A stretch of 64,000 bases of DNA from Pyrobaculum arsenaticum DSM 13514. Lineage in GTDB: Archaea > Thermoproteota > Thermoprotei > Thermoproteales > Thermoproteaceae. Location: positions 1,798,001-1,862,000 of the forward strand of contig NC_009376.1 in assembly GCF_000016385.1 (NCBI RefSeq), given 5' to 3'. The notes beneath the pieces were generated by a model. It saw only the letters and a list, made by a program, of their open reading frames with translations, did no database searches and was not told where the DNA came from. Positions 24,178-33,184 of this stretch are shown piece after piece (the first letter of the stretch is position 1; each line of letters begins with the position of its first letter). The translations under genes and the position numbers were made by a program.

Positions 24178-25065
24178 CTATGCCACCAGTTGCACAGCCT
24201 TGCACATCTGGACGACGAGCTCGAAGATCTGCTTGAAGTCGCCGGATCGTCTTAACACTTGGGCCTCCCTCACGTCGTCGTACACAGGCAGGCCGGCTGC
24301 CTTCTTGAGCTTGCCCATGTCGCGGCAGATCTCTAGCCTCTTCCTAAGCAGGTACATGAGGCCGCCGTCTATCCAGTCCAGCGCCTCTCTAAGCGAGGGG
24401 AGGCCCTCCCCCGCCGGGGCGATGCCCAGCGCGGTGAGGGCGGCGAAGTAGGCATCTGCGGCGATCTGCCCCGGCGCCGTGGCTTCGCCCAGCGAGACGT
24501 ACATAATGGGGCTGCCCAGCGCCGCCGCCGCCACTCTGGTGTACGTCCCGGCGGGGCCCATGGCGAAGGCGACAACAAGCTTCTCCACGGCTCCTATAAG
24601 CGAGAGGACTCTAAGCCCGTCGGCCGGCTCCCGGGCGTAGGTAACCACCTTTACCACGTCGCCCAGCGCCGCCGCCTTCTCCGCCCAGCTTCTGAGAACC
24701 TCCAGCGGGGGCGTCCCCCCGAAGTCGTGTCTGCTGGCTATGAGCTTGGCCCTGCCCTTTACCTCGGCAATTCTCGGGGCGATGGGGGACTCCGCCTCGA
24801 CGTCGACGTAGTGGGGGTTGAGGTCGAGGAGCTTTCTGTACAACGCCTCTCTCTCCTCCTCGCCGCCCCGCCAGTGCCCGCCCTCCTCCCTCCTCCTCAC
24901 CGTGACTATAACCGTGCGGCGCGCCGCCGCCTCCTCCAGCACAGGCCATGCCTCAGACAGCGGCGCCTCTAGGTAGTCGAGTCTAAGCTCAAGGCACGTA
25001 AGCGGCGCCTCCAGCGCCCTTTCCACGTCTCTCGGTCTCCTGACGGGGACCGCTCCGCATATCAA
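24178..25065 (-). CDS. aroD: 3-dehydroquinate dehydratase (type I) fused to chorismate mutase
   Basis: Residues 1 to about 218 are a type I dehydroquinase: CLELRLDYLE, catalytic H113 in IASRHDFGGTP and Schiff-base K139 in DVVKVVTYA, ending with LGEATAPGQI. Residues about 224-295 (SLREALDWIDGGLMYLLRKR, then KLKKAAGLPVYDDVREAQVL) match an AroQ-type chorismate mutase helix bundle. The fusion joins step 3 of the shikimate pathway to the first step of Phe/Tyr synthesis. The start is a TTG at 25065; no in-frame ATG exists. It lies 30 bases after the gp88-like gene, and tyrA, an aminotransferase and shikimate kinase are nearby. Confidence 0.82.
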   Translation of the reverse strand: MICGAVPVRRPRDVERALEAPLTCLELRLDYLEAPLSEAWPVLEEAAARRTVIVTVRRREEGGHWRGGEEEREALYRKLLDLNPHYVDVEAESPIAPRIAEVKGRAKLIASRHDFGGTPPLEVLRSWAEKAAALGDVVKVVTYAREPADGLRVLSLIGAVEKLVVAFAMGPAGTYTRVAAAALGSPIMYVSLGEATAPGQIAADAYFAALTALGIAPAGEGLPSLREALDWIDGGLMYLLRKRLEICRDMGKLKKAAGLPVYDDVREAQVLRRSGDFKQIFELVVQMCKAVQLVA

Positions 25066-25095
25066 TACCCCATAGCCTCTTTATGCAACCATGTT

Positions 25096-25965
25096 TTAAA
25101 TATAGGCTCTATAGCAGAGTTGACACAGGGAGCACTGGGGAGCGCCGGCGAATTCTTCGGGGTCGAGCACCACCCGACCCGCTAGGGGGCCGAGGGCCTC
25201 TTTCAGCCTGCGCCAAATCTGGGCGGCGCTTATGCGGAGCCTCGGGGCGTGCTGGACGTGGTTGAGGAACAGGAGGATCCTCGCCTCGGTGTTCTCCAGT
25301 ATATACCTCAACACTTCAAAATCGCGGCGCTCCGCGCCGGGGGTATATACATAGGTTACAAGCCCCCTCCTCAGCTCTCTCCACGTCTCCACGGCCTCTA
25401 AGTAGTTGTGGGGGTCTGCGCTTAGGTGGATAACCAAGTTGCGAGGCGCCTCCACCCTCTTCACAAGCCCGAAGGACTTGGTGTAGGTGTAGAAGACTCT
25501 GCTAGGCTCCCGCCTCGCCACTTCGGCCCACTTCTCCAAGTACTCTACGCTGTAGAAGTCCCCGCTTACGTGGAGCCTAACTGTCCTGTGTGGAAGCCTT
25601 CTTAGAAATCTCTGCACGATGTCTGGGAAGTCGTCTCGGAGCGATAGGAGGTAGGACGCCGCTTCGCGGACGTGGGCCCGCCAGTTCGCGATTTCGTACA
25701 CGGCGTAGCACCACCGGATGCAGAAAGGCGTGGCGCTGGGGCACGTGGCGACGGGGGGTAGCGAGTAGAAGGGGATTTCTCCCAGTTTTCTGTTGCCGAT
25801 TGTGAAGGGGCCGAGCCACCACCGGCCTACCCCCACCAATGCGGGGTCGTACGGGCTGTCGGCGAGGCACTTCTCGTCGGCGCAGCTGGCCCACGTCTCG
25901 GCAAGCCCCTGGGCCAGCTCGCTGTTGACCAACCTCTCTGCCTCATCCAGCCGCCAGAGCCTCAT
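25096..25965 (-). CDS. gp88-like protein (phage/plasmid-associated family)
   Basis: The 289-residue product has TCPSATPFCIRWCYAVY (C-x6-C-x3-C), RLHVSGDFYSVEYLEKWAEV, VFYTYTKSFGLV, a NLVIHLSADP segment and a C-terminal CSLCQLCYRA. This is the pattern of the family named for mycobacteriophage gene product 88, whose function is unknown. The clustered cysteines suggest a metal or iron-sulfur site. Finding it beside aroD is odd; it may be a domesticated mobile-element gene. The ATG at 25965 lies in a short spacer opposite the aminotransferase gene. Confidence 0.65.
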   Translation of the reverse strand: MRLWRLDEAERLVNSELAQGLAETWASCADEKCLADSPYDPALVGVGRWWLGPFTIGNRKLGEIPFYSLPPVATCPSATPFCIRWCYAVYEIANWRAHVREAASYLLSLRDDFPDIVQRFLRRLPHRTVRLHVSGDFYSVEYLEKWAEVARREPSRVFYTYTKSFGLVKRVEAPRNLVIHLSADPHNYLEAVETWRELRRGLVTYVYTPGAERRDFEVLRYILENTEARILLFLNHVQHAPRLRISAAQIWRRLKEALGPLAGRVVLDPEEFAGAPQCSLCQLCYRAYI

Positions 25966-25989
25966 CTATTTAACTGGTGTTTTGTGTAT

Positions 25990-26973
25990 ATGGACTTTGC
26001 CTCCGCCATTAGGCGTATCGAGGCGGCGCGGCCCAGACACAGGCTGGACATCGGCGACCCAGACGTCCCCCCGCCACCTGAGCTGGTGGAGGCGCTGGGG
26101 CGCGTCGGCGACCTCCACTACGGCCCGCCCGAAGGCCTCCCCGAGTTTAGGGAAGCGGTTGCCTCGGCCTTCGGCGTAGAGCCAAGCGAGGTGGTTGCAG
26201 TTGCGGGAGGACGCCACGGGCTGGCCGCCTTGATGTGGATCTTCCGCAAGAAGAGGCTAATTACGCCGTTGCCCTTTTACCCCGGCTACTTCGATATAGC
26301 GGGGGTCTTCGGCATCAGCTTGGAGGTGGTGGAGTCGGGGGACGGGTGGGTGCCGAGCTTCTCGGAGCGGGGTATATACATCGTGAACTACCCCAACAAC
26401 CCCACCGGCACTGTATTGCCGAGGGGGAAGGTGAGGGAGCTGGTTGACGCCGCGGAGTTTGTGATTAGCGACGAGATTTACAGAGACATAATCTTCGGCG
26501 AGTTTATATCTCCCCTGGAGCTCTCCCCCAACGTCGCTGTGGTCTACTCCTTCTCCAAGGTCTTCTCAGCCCCGGGGCTGAGGATTGGGGCTGTGGTTGC
26601 GCCCCGCGAGGTGGCCAGGGAGGTGGCCAGGTTCAACAAGGCCACTATAAACGTCCCGCCTACCCACGTCCAGAGGGCCGTGGCCTTGGTAATAGACGTG
26701 TTGCCCCGGAGGCGCCGCGAGGTCTCCGAGATATACCGCCGGAGGGCCGAGCTCGCCGCCAAGACGCTGAGGCTCCCCTTCGTGAAGCCAGCCGGCGCCT
26801 TCTACATCTTTCCAAGGGCAAACGCCGGCTGTTTCGAAAAAGCCCTACAAGTCGGCGTCTCTGTACTGCCCGGAGAGCTCTACGGCCGCCCGGGACATGT
26901 GAGGATTGCCCTAGTAGAGCCAGAAGACGCCCTAGAAGAGGCCTTTGAAGTTTTGAACCGGGCTTGTGGGTGA
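25990..26973 (+). CDS. Class I/II aminotransferase
   Basis: The product (about 327 residues) has the PLP-enzyme pattern: GDPDVPPP near the N-terminus, YIVNYPNNPTGTVLP, VISDEIYRDI, the Schiff-base lysine in VVYSFSKVFSAPGLRIG and the C-terminal G-H-V-R-I-A-L arginine that binds the substrate carboxylate. It is shorter than usual (about 390). An aspartate or aromatic aminotransferase is likely, and the aroD/aroK neighbourhood favours an aromatic substrate. An in-frame GTG lies six bases upstream (25984); TATTTAAC upstream fits the ATG slightly better. Confidence 0.82.
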   Translation: MDFASAIRRIEAARPRHRLDIGDPDVPPPPELVEALGRVGDLHYGPPEGLPEFREAVASAFGVEPSEVVAVAGGRHGLAALMWIFRKKRLITPLPFYPGYFDIAGVFGISLEVVESGDGWVPSFSERGIYIVNYPNNPTGTVLPRGKVRELVDAAEFVISDEIYRDIIFGEFISPLELSPNVAVVYSFSKVFSAPGLRIGAVVAPREVAREVARFNKATINVPPTHVQRAVALVIDVLPRRRREVSEIYRRRAELAAKTLRLPFVKPAGAFYIFPRANAGCFEKALQVGVSVLPGELYGRPGHVRIALVEPEDALEEAFEVLNRACG

Positions 26974-27311
26974 GGAGGTTCTCCGAGGAGCCCCTTATGG
27001 GCTTGCCGCCGGCTTTTTACGTTGAGATGTGTGTAGTGGGCGTGGCGGCCGTTTAAAAGGCGCCGGGGCGTTCCAAACTATATTCCTCCGCCGGCTGTAT
27101 ATGCTCCGACAGTAGGCGCGCTAAGTGGGGCGCAACTCCTTCAAGCTTCTCCGCCGCTGTCTTAACGTCGTCGTATGGCGACACGCCGTATTTTACCAGC
27201 GTGTAGGCGTGGGGTCCCAGCACGTCTATGCCCCTCGCCATGTGTGCACCGTGTATCCAATTTAAAAAATGCTCCGTAGCGACGTTTTTAAAGCAGGTGG
27301 CTGAAGCGGCT

Positions 27312-28127
27312 ATGGACTGCGCAAGGGCTTGTGCCTGGGGCGGCGGCACCATCATCAACGCCATCGCCACGGGCCACGGCGCGGCTTTCCCCATATCGCT
27401 GAGGGTTATGGCGGAGGTCTGCCGCTCAGACCGCTTGGAGGTGGCCACCTACGCAGACGTCGACGTGGAGCCGATACGGAAAGTTGTGCAGATGGTGGCC
27501 GAGCGGTGGGGGGTCGGCCCCGTCGCCGTCAAGATCACGGGGGACCTCCCCCCCGCCGGCGGGCTGAAGTCCAGTAGCGCGGTGGTGAACGCCCTTGTGT
27601 CGGCCACGGCAAAGCTGGCGGGGGCAGACGTCGACCTCTTCGACGTGACGAGGATAAACGCCCAGCTGAGCAGAGAGGTGGGGATAAGCGTTACTGGGGC
27701 CTTCGACGACGCGGTGGCCAGCGCCACGGGGCGGAGCTACCTCACAGACAACTACAAGCTCGTGGTGATAAGGGAGCTGGACGTGTCGGGGAAGGCGGTG
27801 GTGTTGATACCCCCCTACGAGAAGAGGAGGCATAAGCTTCAGGAGATGAGGGCCTTGGCGCCCGTGGTGAGGACGGCTGTGTCATTTGCCGGAATGGGCA
27901 TGTGGAGAGAGGCCATGCTGATAAACGCCGTCGCCTACGGCTACGCCCTGGGCTACCCGCCCGAGCCCACCCTCGAGGCCCTTCAACTGGGCGCAGTCGG
28001 CGGAGTCTCCGGCACAGGCCCCTCCCACGTCTTCATCACAGACAAGCCCGAGGAGCTGGCCGAGGCCCTCTCCAAATACGGCAAAGTCTACGTGGTTGAT
28101 ATCCCGCAATCCCCATGCACGCCGTAG
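27312..28127 (+). CDS. aroK: Archaeal shikimate kinase (GHMP family)
   Basis: The 271-residue product has GGGTIINAIATGHGAAFPISL, the ATP-binding loop GDLPPAGGLKSSSAVVNAL, VGISVTGAFDDAVAS and the C-terminal G-x-V-S-G-T-G-P-S-H glycine loop. This is the GHMP-type shikimate kinase that replaces bacterial AroK in archaea. The open frame extends further upstream, but the ATG at 27312 is about 23 bases from GTTTTTAAAG and starts just before the first domain strand. It acts downstream of AroD in chorismate synthesis. Confidence 0.85.
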   Translation: MDCARACAWGGGTIINAIATGHGAAFPISLRVMAEVCRSDRLEVATYADVDVEPIRKVVQMVAERWGVGPVAVKITGDLPPAGGLKSSSAVVNALVSATAKLAGADVDLFDVTRINAQLSREVGISVTGAFDDAVASATGRSYLTDNYKLVVIRELDVSGKAVVLIPPYEKRRHKLQEMRALAPVVRTAVSFAGMGMWREAMLINAVAYGYALGYPPEPTLEALQLGAVGGVSGTGPSHVFITDKPEELAEALSKYGKVYVVDIPQSPCTP

Positions 28128-28200
28128 AGGACGCGCCCGGCGCTCGTGCTCAGGTAGGCCGGTCTGTGCCTTAACTTTGTTTTGCGGAAAAAGGCTCTTT

Positions 28201-28678
28201 ATGAGGCTCCTACTGCGTAGTCTAGCCCAGGGCCTTGGCTACATCGCCGCCTGTGGCTTAAGAGCTGGTAGCCGGGACGTCGAGGAGTACCTGCTAGAGC
28301 TAGGTCTGATAAGCTGGATCCCGTTGAGAGGGTTGAGGCCTATTTCAAACCGCAACCTCGAGGAGGCTGAGTTGTTGTATGAGAAAGGCGACTTGCCACG
28401 GGGAGAAGTACTGGATCGCCGTGGCGGCGTTGCAAAACGCCATAGCTGAGAGGAGGGGCTGGGAACACTTCAGCCGCAGGGACTTCATAATAGGGCAATT
28501 ATGCGAGGAGCTTGGCGATGCTGATGTGGTTAGGCAGTTCAGAACGGCTGAGGGATTGCGCGCAAATTTCTACCACAACTTCATGGATGGGAAGATTTTC
28601 GACTTACACCGCGCCGATGTTTTCGCTCTAATAGAAAGGCTCAGGCGGTGTTTAGGCCAGCGCGGCAGGCCGGCGTAG
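28201..28678 (+). pseudogene. HEPN-like PaREP-family gene with a +1 frameshift
   Basis: The ATG at 28201 leads through MRLLLRSLAQGLGYIAACGL to NLEEAELLYEKGDLP, then the frame fails. The next frame continues GEKYWIAVAALQNAIAERRG, WEHFSRRDFI and FRTAEGLRANFYHNFMDG to a stop at 28678. Deleting one G from the GGGG tract at 28400-28403 joins both into a 158-residue protein with the E-K-Y-W-x-A-V-A-A-L helix of a HEPN-like family abundant in Pyrobaculum. Two separate short open frames would otherwise be called here; I regard them as one interrupted gene. Confidence 0.65.
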
Positions 28679-28727
28679 GGTCTCGGCGAGCCAGGTGTGC
28701 TTATAGGCGAAGCCCCGGAGCCGCGGC

Positions 28728-30785
28728 CTAGGTCGTCTCTAGATAGGTGCCGAGTTTTGTGGCAACGCCTGTTTTCGCCGCGCCGTTTATATAAACCTCG
28801 TCTAGCCTCTCGCCGAGGATATATACACTCCCCATCCATCCCTTTAGCCTCACCTTCCCGCCCTCTCTCGCAACCTCCACGACGCCCCCGTCTGTGTAGA
28901 TCGTCCACGCCCCCTCCCCGTATATGTAAAGCCCATCCTGGGCGGGCACGGCCGACCCCGACCGGATGTAGAGCGGCATGTCCGACTCGGAGAGGGTCCA
29001 GCTGGGGCCTAGGTGGGTCTTCCCCGTGCTTAGCTCCAGCCACGCCCCCCGCGGGAGGTAGACGTCCCTCTGCTTGGCTCCCTTGTCCACAATAGGGGCG
29101 AAGAGGAGGAAAGGCCCCACCATGTACTCGTCATGTATCTTAAAGGCGTCTTCGTCGTCGGGGAACTCAAGGCCCAGCGGCCTCACGATGGGGTAGCCGT
29201 GTAGGTGGGCGGCCCATGCCAGGTGTCTTAGATAGGGCAGAAACCTAAGCCTCGTCTTAATAGCCTCCAGCGCCATGTGTCGGTACCGCGCCGGTAGCCT
29301 CGTGGGCTCCGCGTCTGTGGTGCCCTTGTCTCTGTGGACGCGGTAGATGGGGAAGAAGGCCGCCGCTTGGTACCACCTGGCGATTAGCTCGTAGTCACCC
29401 AGCCCGGCGAAGCCGCCCACATCCGCGCCCACGAAGGGCACGCCGGAGGCCGAGAGGCCAAGCACCGTCATGAGGGTCAGCCTCAAGCCCTCCCAGGTGG
29501 AGGGGACGTCCCCAGTCCACAACGCCGCGTATTTCTGTATGCCGAGGTAGCCGGACCGGGAGAGGATAAAGGGCTCCCTTCCCGCCTTGAGGAGGCCGCG
29601 GTAGGTGGCCTCCGCCTCGAAGTAGGGGTAAAGCCCCCGGACTCTCTCGTGGGTGATTTTCTCCCCCTCCACTACATGGTAGGCGCCTCTCGGCGCCTTG
29701 CATAAAAGCTCCTCTTTTGTTAGGCCGTGCGGCGTGGCACCGACCAGGGCGTATATCCTAGACCTAGTAGCTAGGGCGTCGCAGTTGAAAACAGTCGGCT
29801 CGTTCATGTCAAGCCAGATGCCGTCTATGCCGTACGTCTTTACAAAGTCGGCTATTAAGTCGCCCCACCTCTCCCTGCACTTGGGGTTTAGGAAGTCCGG
29901 CAGGGCGGAGAGCCCCGGCCACCCCCTGGCGAGGAAGAGCTCGTCGTTCTCCGTCACGAGGAGGCAGTCAAGCAACTCGCGGAACGGCCTGTACCCCGGC
30001 TCCGCCTTTATGTAGGGGTCTACAATCGCCACCACCCTGACGCCCAGCTCGCGTATCTCGTGGACAAACCCGGCGGGGTCTGGGAACTTCTTCAAATCCC
30101 ACGTGAACTGCTTGTACCCCTCCATGTAGTCTATGTCGAGATACACCGCGTCAAGGGGCACCTCCCGTGCGACCTCCCGCACCACCTCGGCCGCCGCGTC
30201 CTGGGGCTCGTAGCTGTAGCGCGATAGGTGCAGGCCCAGGGCCCACGACGGCGGGAGGAAGGGCCTCCCCGTAACCTCGCTGTAGGTGGTATATACATCC
30301 AGCGGCCCCTCGCCGAAGAGTATATACAGCTCCGGGAGATCCTCCACCTCCACGACCGCCTCGCTGTATTTCGAAAACCCCACGTCGACGACGCCGTAAG
30401 CCGGGCTGTTAACCACGAGGCCGAAGGCCCTCCCGTCCTCTACAAACACCATAAAGGGGATCGAGGCGTATAGGGGGTCCATCCCCAGCTGGTATCCGTA
30501 CAAGTCGTTATTGAAGAGGATGAAGCGTCCCCTCCTCCTATCCGGCGGGTAGGCCCTAGTCCCGAGACCGAAGACGTGCTCCCTCGCCCCCAGTCTCTTC
30601 CTAACAACAGTCGCGCCGCCCCGCCTCTCCACTAACAGCTCCACACCTACGCCGCAACAAGTGGCCCTCAGCGACTTGCCGTCAAACTCGGCGGCCGGCC
30701 TGGGCTCGCCACCTGGGAGGGGGAAGGAGAGGATCTGCCTCCCCAACGCGAGCTTAACGCTCTTCCTCCCAAGCTCTAGGGACAC
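28728..30785 (-). CDS. Glycoside hydrolase family 31, alpha-glucosidase
   Basis: The 685-residue product has an N-terminal beta-sandwich and a TIM barrel with the GH31 nucleophile motif G-I-W-L-D-M-N-E-P (Asp326), D-I-D-Y-M near 217, and ALWTGDVPSTWEGLR holding the acid/base aspartate. It should release glucose from maltose-type oligosaccharides in the cytoplasm; there is no signal peptide. The length is similar to the Sulfolobus MalA enzymes. The GTG start has AAAATTAAT about 22 bases upstream. The flanking DUF2175 gene is probably unrelated. Confidence 0.9.
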   Translation of the reverse strand: MSLELGRKSVKLALGRQILSFPLPGGEPRPAAEFDGKSLRATCCGVGVELLVERRGGATVVRKRLGAREHVFGLGTRAYPPDRRRGRFILFNNDLYGYQLGMDPLYASIPFMVFVEDGRAFGLVVNSPAYGVVDVGFSKYSEAVVEVEDLPELYILFGEGPLDVYTTYSEVTGRPFLPPSWALGLHLSRYSYEPQDAAAEVVREVAREVPLDAVYLDIDYMEGYKQFTWDLKKFPDPAGFVHEIRELGVRVVAIVDPYIKAEPGYRPFRELLDCLLVTENDELFLARGWPGLSALPDFLNPKCRERWGDLIADFVKTYGIDGIWLDMNEPTVFNCDALATRSRIYALVGATPHGLTKEELLCKAPRGAYHVVEGEKITHERVRGLYPYFEAEATYRGLLKAGREPFILSRSGYLGIQKYAALWTGDVPSTWEGLRLTLMTVLGLSASGVPFVGADVGGFAGLGDYELIARWYQAAAFFPIYRVHRDKGTTDAEPTRLPARYRHMALEAIKTRLRFLPYLRHLAWAAHLHGYPIVRPLGLEFPDDEDAFKIHDEYMVGPFLLFAPIVDKGAKQRDVYLPRGAWLELSTGKTHLGPSWTLSESDMPLYIRSGSAVPAQDGLYIYGEGAWTIYTDGGVVEVAREGGKVRLKGWMGSVYILGERLDEVYINGAAKTGVATKLGTYLETT

Positions 30786-30800
30786 GTGGAAAAAGAGGGC

Positions 30801-31118
30801 CTAGATTAATTTTGAGGTTAGCTCGTTGGTCAGCTTCGCCGCTAGGACCTCCAGCTGTTTGCGGACTTCCCTAATCCTCTCCTTGGCTGCCTCCCCCTGG
30901 GCGAGGTACTCCAGCTCCTTGGCGAGGACGATGCCCTCGTGGAGGAAGTGGTCCAGCCTGAGCAGAGCCGCGGAGTCCACGTCTTTGTACACCTTGCCCG
31001 ACAGCTCCTTTTCGAGGCACTCCCAGTGGACTGGGCCCTTTGCGTAGAATGTGAACACCTGCCCCTCGATTATGTCCTCGCCGCACACGGCGCATTTCCA
31101 CTTCTTCAACTGGCGCAT
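30801..31118 (-). CDS. DUF2175 zinc-ribbon protein
   Basis: The 105-residue product starts with WKCAVCGEDIIEGQVFTFYAKGPVHWECL, a C-x2-C ... H-x2-C metal site characteristic of the crenarchaeal DUF2175 family, followed by a long helical tail. The role is unknown. It is divergent from L3, with about 73 bases between the starts, and ends 15 bases before the GH31 start on the same strand. Confidence 0.8.
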   Translation of the reverse strand: MRQLKKWKCAVCGEDIIEGQVFTFYAKGPVHWECLEKELSGKVYKDVDSAALLRLDHFLHEGIVLAKELEYLAQGEAAKERIREVRKQLEVLAAKLTNELTSKLI

Positions 31119-31191
31119 GGCTAGGCGGCGAGTTGGAGTTTTAAAAGTGGCGCCCGCTAAAGTTTATAAACTCGGCCTCTTGCGCATCGGC

Positions 31192-32208
31192 ATGGGCCTT
31201 AAGATCAACAGGCCGCGCCGCGGCTCAATGGGAGTATACCCAAGGAAGCGCGCCGCCGATATTGTGCCCAGGGTGAGGACTTGGCCAGACGTCAATTTGG
31301 GGAAGCCCGCCCTCCTCGGCTTCGCCGCCTACAAGGCCGGCATGTTGCACGCCGTGGTCGTAGACGACCGACCGACGAGCCCCCTCTACGGCAAGGAGGT
31401 GGTCAAGGCAGTCACGGTGTTGGACGCCCCGCCCCTCTTCGTGTGGGGCTTTAGGCTATACACCCTAGACCCCACCAACGGCTACCTCAGGTCAGCCGCC
31501 GAGGTCTGGGCGGGGGAGTTGCCCAAGCACCTCAGCAGAGTGCTGACCCTCCCAGAAAAGGTAGACGTGGATAAGCAGATGAAGCAGGTAGAGGAGTACA
31601 GAGACGTCGCAGTGGAGGTAAGGGCCCTAGTCGCCACGCAGCCCCACCTCTCCGGGATAGGGAAAAAGACGCCGGAGCTCTTGGAGATACCCATCGGCGG
31701 AGTCCCCAACATCGACGAGAGGATCAAATTCGCCATCTCGTTGCTGGGCAAGACCGTTTCTCCCAAAGACGTCTTCTCGCCGGGGCAGCTGGTGGACGTG
31801 ATAGCGGTGACTAAGGGCAAGGGCTGGCAGGGCGTGGTGAAGAGATTCGGCGTAACCATACTGCCGAGGTGGCACAAACACAGGAAGGGCCACAGGAGGA
31901 CCGGCACCATCGGCCCCCAGGCACCTGCCTTGATGTTCACGCAGCCGAGGCCCGGCCAGATGGGCTTCCACCAGCGCACGGAGTACAACAAGAGACTTCT
32001 CAAAATTGGCGAAAACGGAGCCGAGATAACGCCCAAATCGGGCTTCCCCCACTACGGCGTGATTAAAGGGCCGTATATATTAATACAGGGCAGTTTGCCG
32101 GGGGCGAGGAAGAGACTAGTAGTGCTGAGACACCCCGCCAGGCCGCCCCGCAGAGCTCCGCCCACCACAGAGCCCCAAGTAGTCTGGGTAAGCTCCCAAC
32201 AGCCCTAG
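31192..32208 (+). CDS. rpl3: Ribosomal protein L3
   Basis: The 338-residue product begins MGLKINRPRRGSMGVYPRKR and contains VDVIAVTKGKGWQGVVKRFG, LPRWHKHRKGHRRTGTIGP and GQMGFHQRTEYNKRLLKIG, the core of archaeal L3 near the peptidyl-transferase centre. The frame is open further upstream, but the ATG at 31192 has GTTTATAAAC about 25 bases upstream. It heads an L3-L4-L23 group on the strand opposite to, and about 30 kb from, the spc fragment at the left edge. Confidence 0.95.
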   Translation: MGLKINRPRRGSMGVYPRKRAADIVPRVRTWPDVNLGKPALLGFAAYKAGMLHAVVVDDRPTSPLYGKEVVKAVTVLDAPPLFVWGFRLYTLDPTNGYLRSAAEVWAGELPKHLSRVLTLPEKVDVDKQMKQVEEYRDVAVEVRALVATQPHLSGIGKKTPELLEIPIGGVPNIDERIKFAISLLGKTVSPKDVFSPGQLVDVIAVTKGKGWQGVVKRFGVTILPRWHKHRKGHRRTGTIGPQAPALMFTQPRPGQMGFHQRTEYNKRLLKIGENGAEITPKSGFPHYGVIKGPYILIQGSLPGARKRLVVLRHPARPPRRAPPTTEPQVVWVSSQQP

Positions 32209-32272
32209 ACACCTACGCCTCACCCCCACACGCCACAAACCCCCTTTCCTCACAGATCCCAAGCCGCTTTGA

Positions 32273-32296
32273 CCCGCCCAGGGGCCTCTGGGCGGG
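32273..32296. repeat. Strong hairpin between L3 and L4
   Basis: CCCGCCCAG-GGGCCT-CTGGGCGGG is a perfect 9-bp G/C-rich stem with a 6-base loop, just before the L4 promoter box (CTTATAAAG, 32306-32314). It could end L3 transcription or serve as a regulatory site; no T-run follows. Confidence 0.5.
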
Positions 32297-32332
32297 CGCG
32301 GTTAAGCTTATAAAGAGGTTGCAACCCACGTC

Positions 32333-33184
32333 GTGATGATAGAAGCGATGCTTAAGTTCAAGCAACTGGACTTCAGCCCATACATCCAGCCGCTACAGGA
32401 GCGGCCTCCGGAGAAGCTGAAAGTATACGGCCCCGACGGGGCTTACATAGCGGAGATAGACGCCCCGCCGCACTTCTTCGAGCCCGTCAGGCCCGACCTC
32501 ATAAGAAGGGCGTACCTCAGCGCGTTGAGCGCCAGGTTCCAGCCAAAAGGCGTATACGAAGGCGCAGGCAAAGAACACAGTTGCGAGTCCTTCGGCGTCG
32601 GGCTCGGCATAGCCAGGATACCGAGGTACAAAGGCTCCCTCTGGCCCAGGGGGTGCTTCTCGCCCAACACCCGGGGAGGCAGGAGGGCCCACCCGCCGAG
32701 GGTAGAAAAGAAGCTCCACGAGGAGATAAACAAGAAGGAGAAAAACCTAGCGATTAGGTCGGCAATAGCCGCCACGGCCTACCGCACCTGGGTAGCCACC
32801 CGCGGCCACGTCATAGACAAGGTCCAGTCCCTCCCAGTAGTCGTCTCCGGCGACGCCGAGAAGATAGCCAAGGCAAAAGAGGCCAGGAAGCTCTTCGAGG
32901 CGCTGGGGCTGTGGCCCGACGTGGAGAGAGCCGCAGAGGGGACCAAGATCAGGGCCGGCAAGGGGAAGATGAGGGGCAGGCGCTACAAGGAGCCGAAAAG
33001 CGTCCTCGTCGTGGTATCTGCGGCAGACGCCCCGCTCGCCGCCGCCGTGAGGAACTTCCCAGGCGTCGACGTGGTGCCCGCCGAGCACCTAAACATGCTG
33101 GTACTAGCACCCGGCGCAGTCCCCGGGAGGCTCACCCTCTGGACAGCCCCAGCAGTAGAAAAACTCAGAGGGCTATTCCTATGA
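32333..33184 (+). CDS. rpl4: Ribosomal protein L4
   Basis: The 283-residue product has the archaeal L4e pattern: APPHFFEPVRPDLIRRAYLS, SFGVGLGIARIPRYKGS, TRGGRRAHPPRVEKKLHEEI with the exit-tunnel loop, and KMRGRRYKEPKSVLVVVS. Start choice is GTG 32333 or the ATG immediately after it; CTTATAAAG is centred 23-26 bases upstream of both. Its stop overlaps the L23 start (ATGA), so the two are translationally coupled. Confidence 0.95.
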   Translation: MMIEAMLKFKQLDFSPYIQPLQERPPEKLKVYGPDGAYIAEIDAPPHFFEPVRPDLIRRAYLSALSARFQPKGVYEGAGKEHSCESFGVGLGIARIPRYKGSLWPRGCFSPNTRGGRRAHPPRVEKKLHEEINKKEKNLAIRSAIAATAYRTWVATRGHVIDKVQSLPVVVSGDAEKIAKAKEARKLFEALGLWPDVERAAEGTKIRAGKGKMRGRRYKEPKSVLVVVSAADAPLAAAVRNFPGVDVVPAEHLNMLVLAPGAVPGRLTLWTAPAVEKLRGLFL

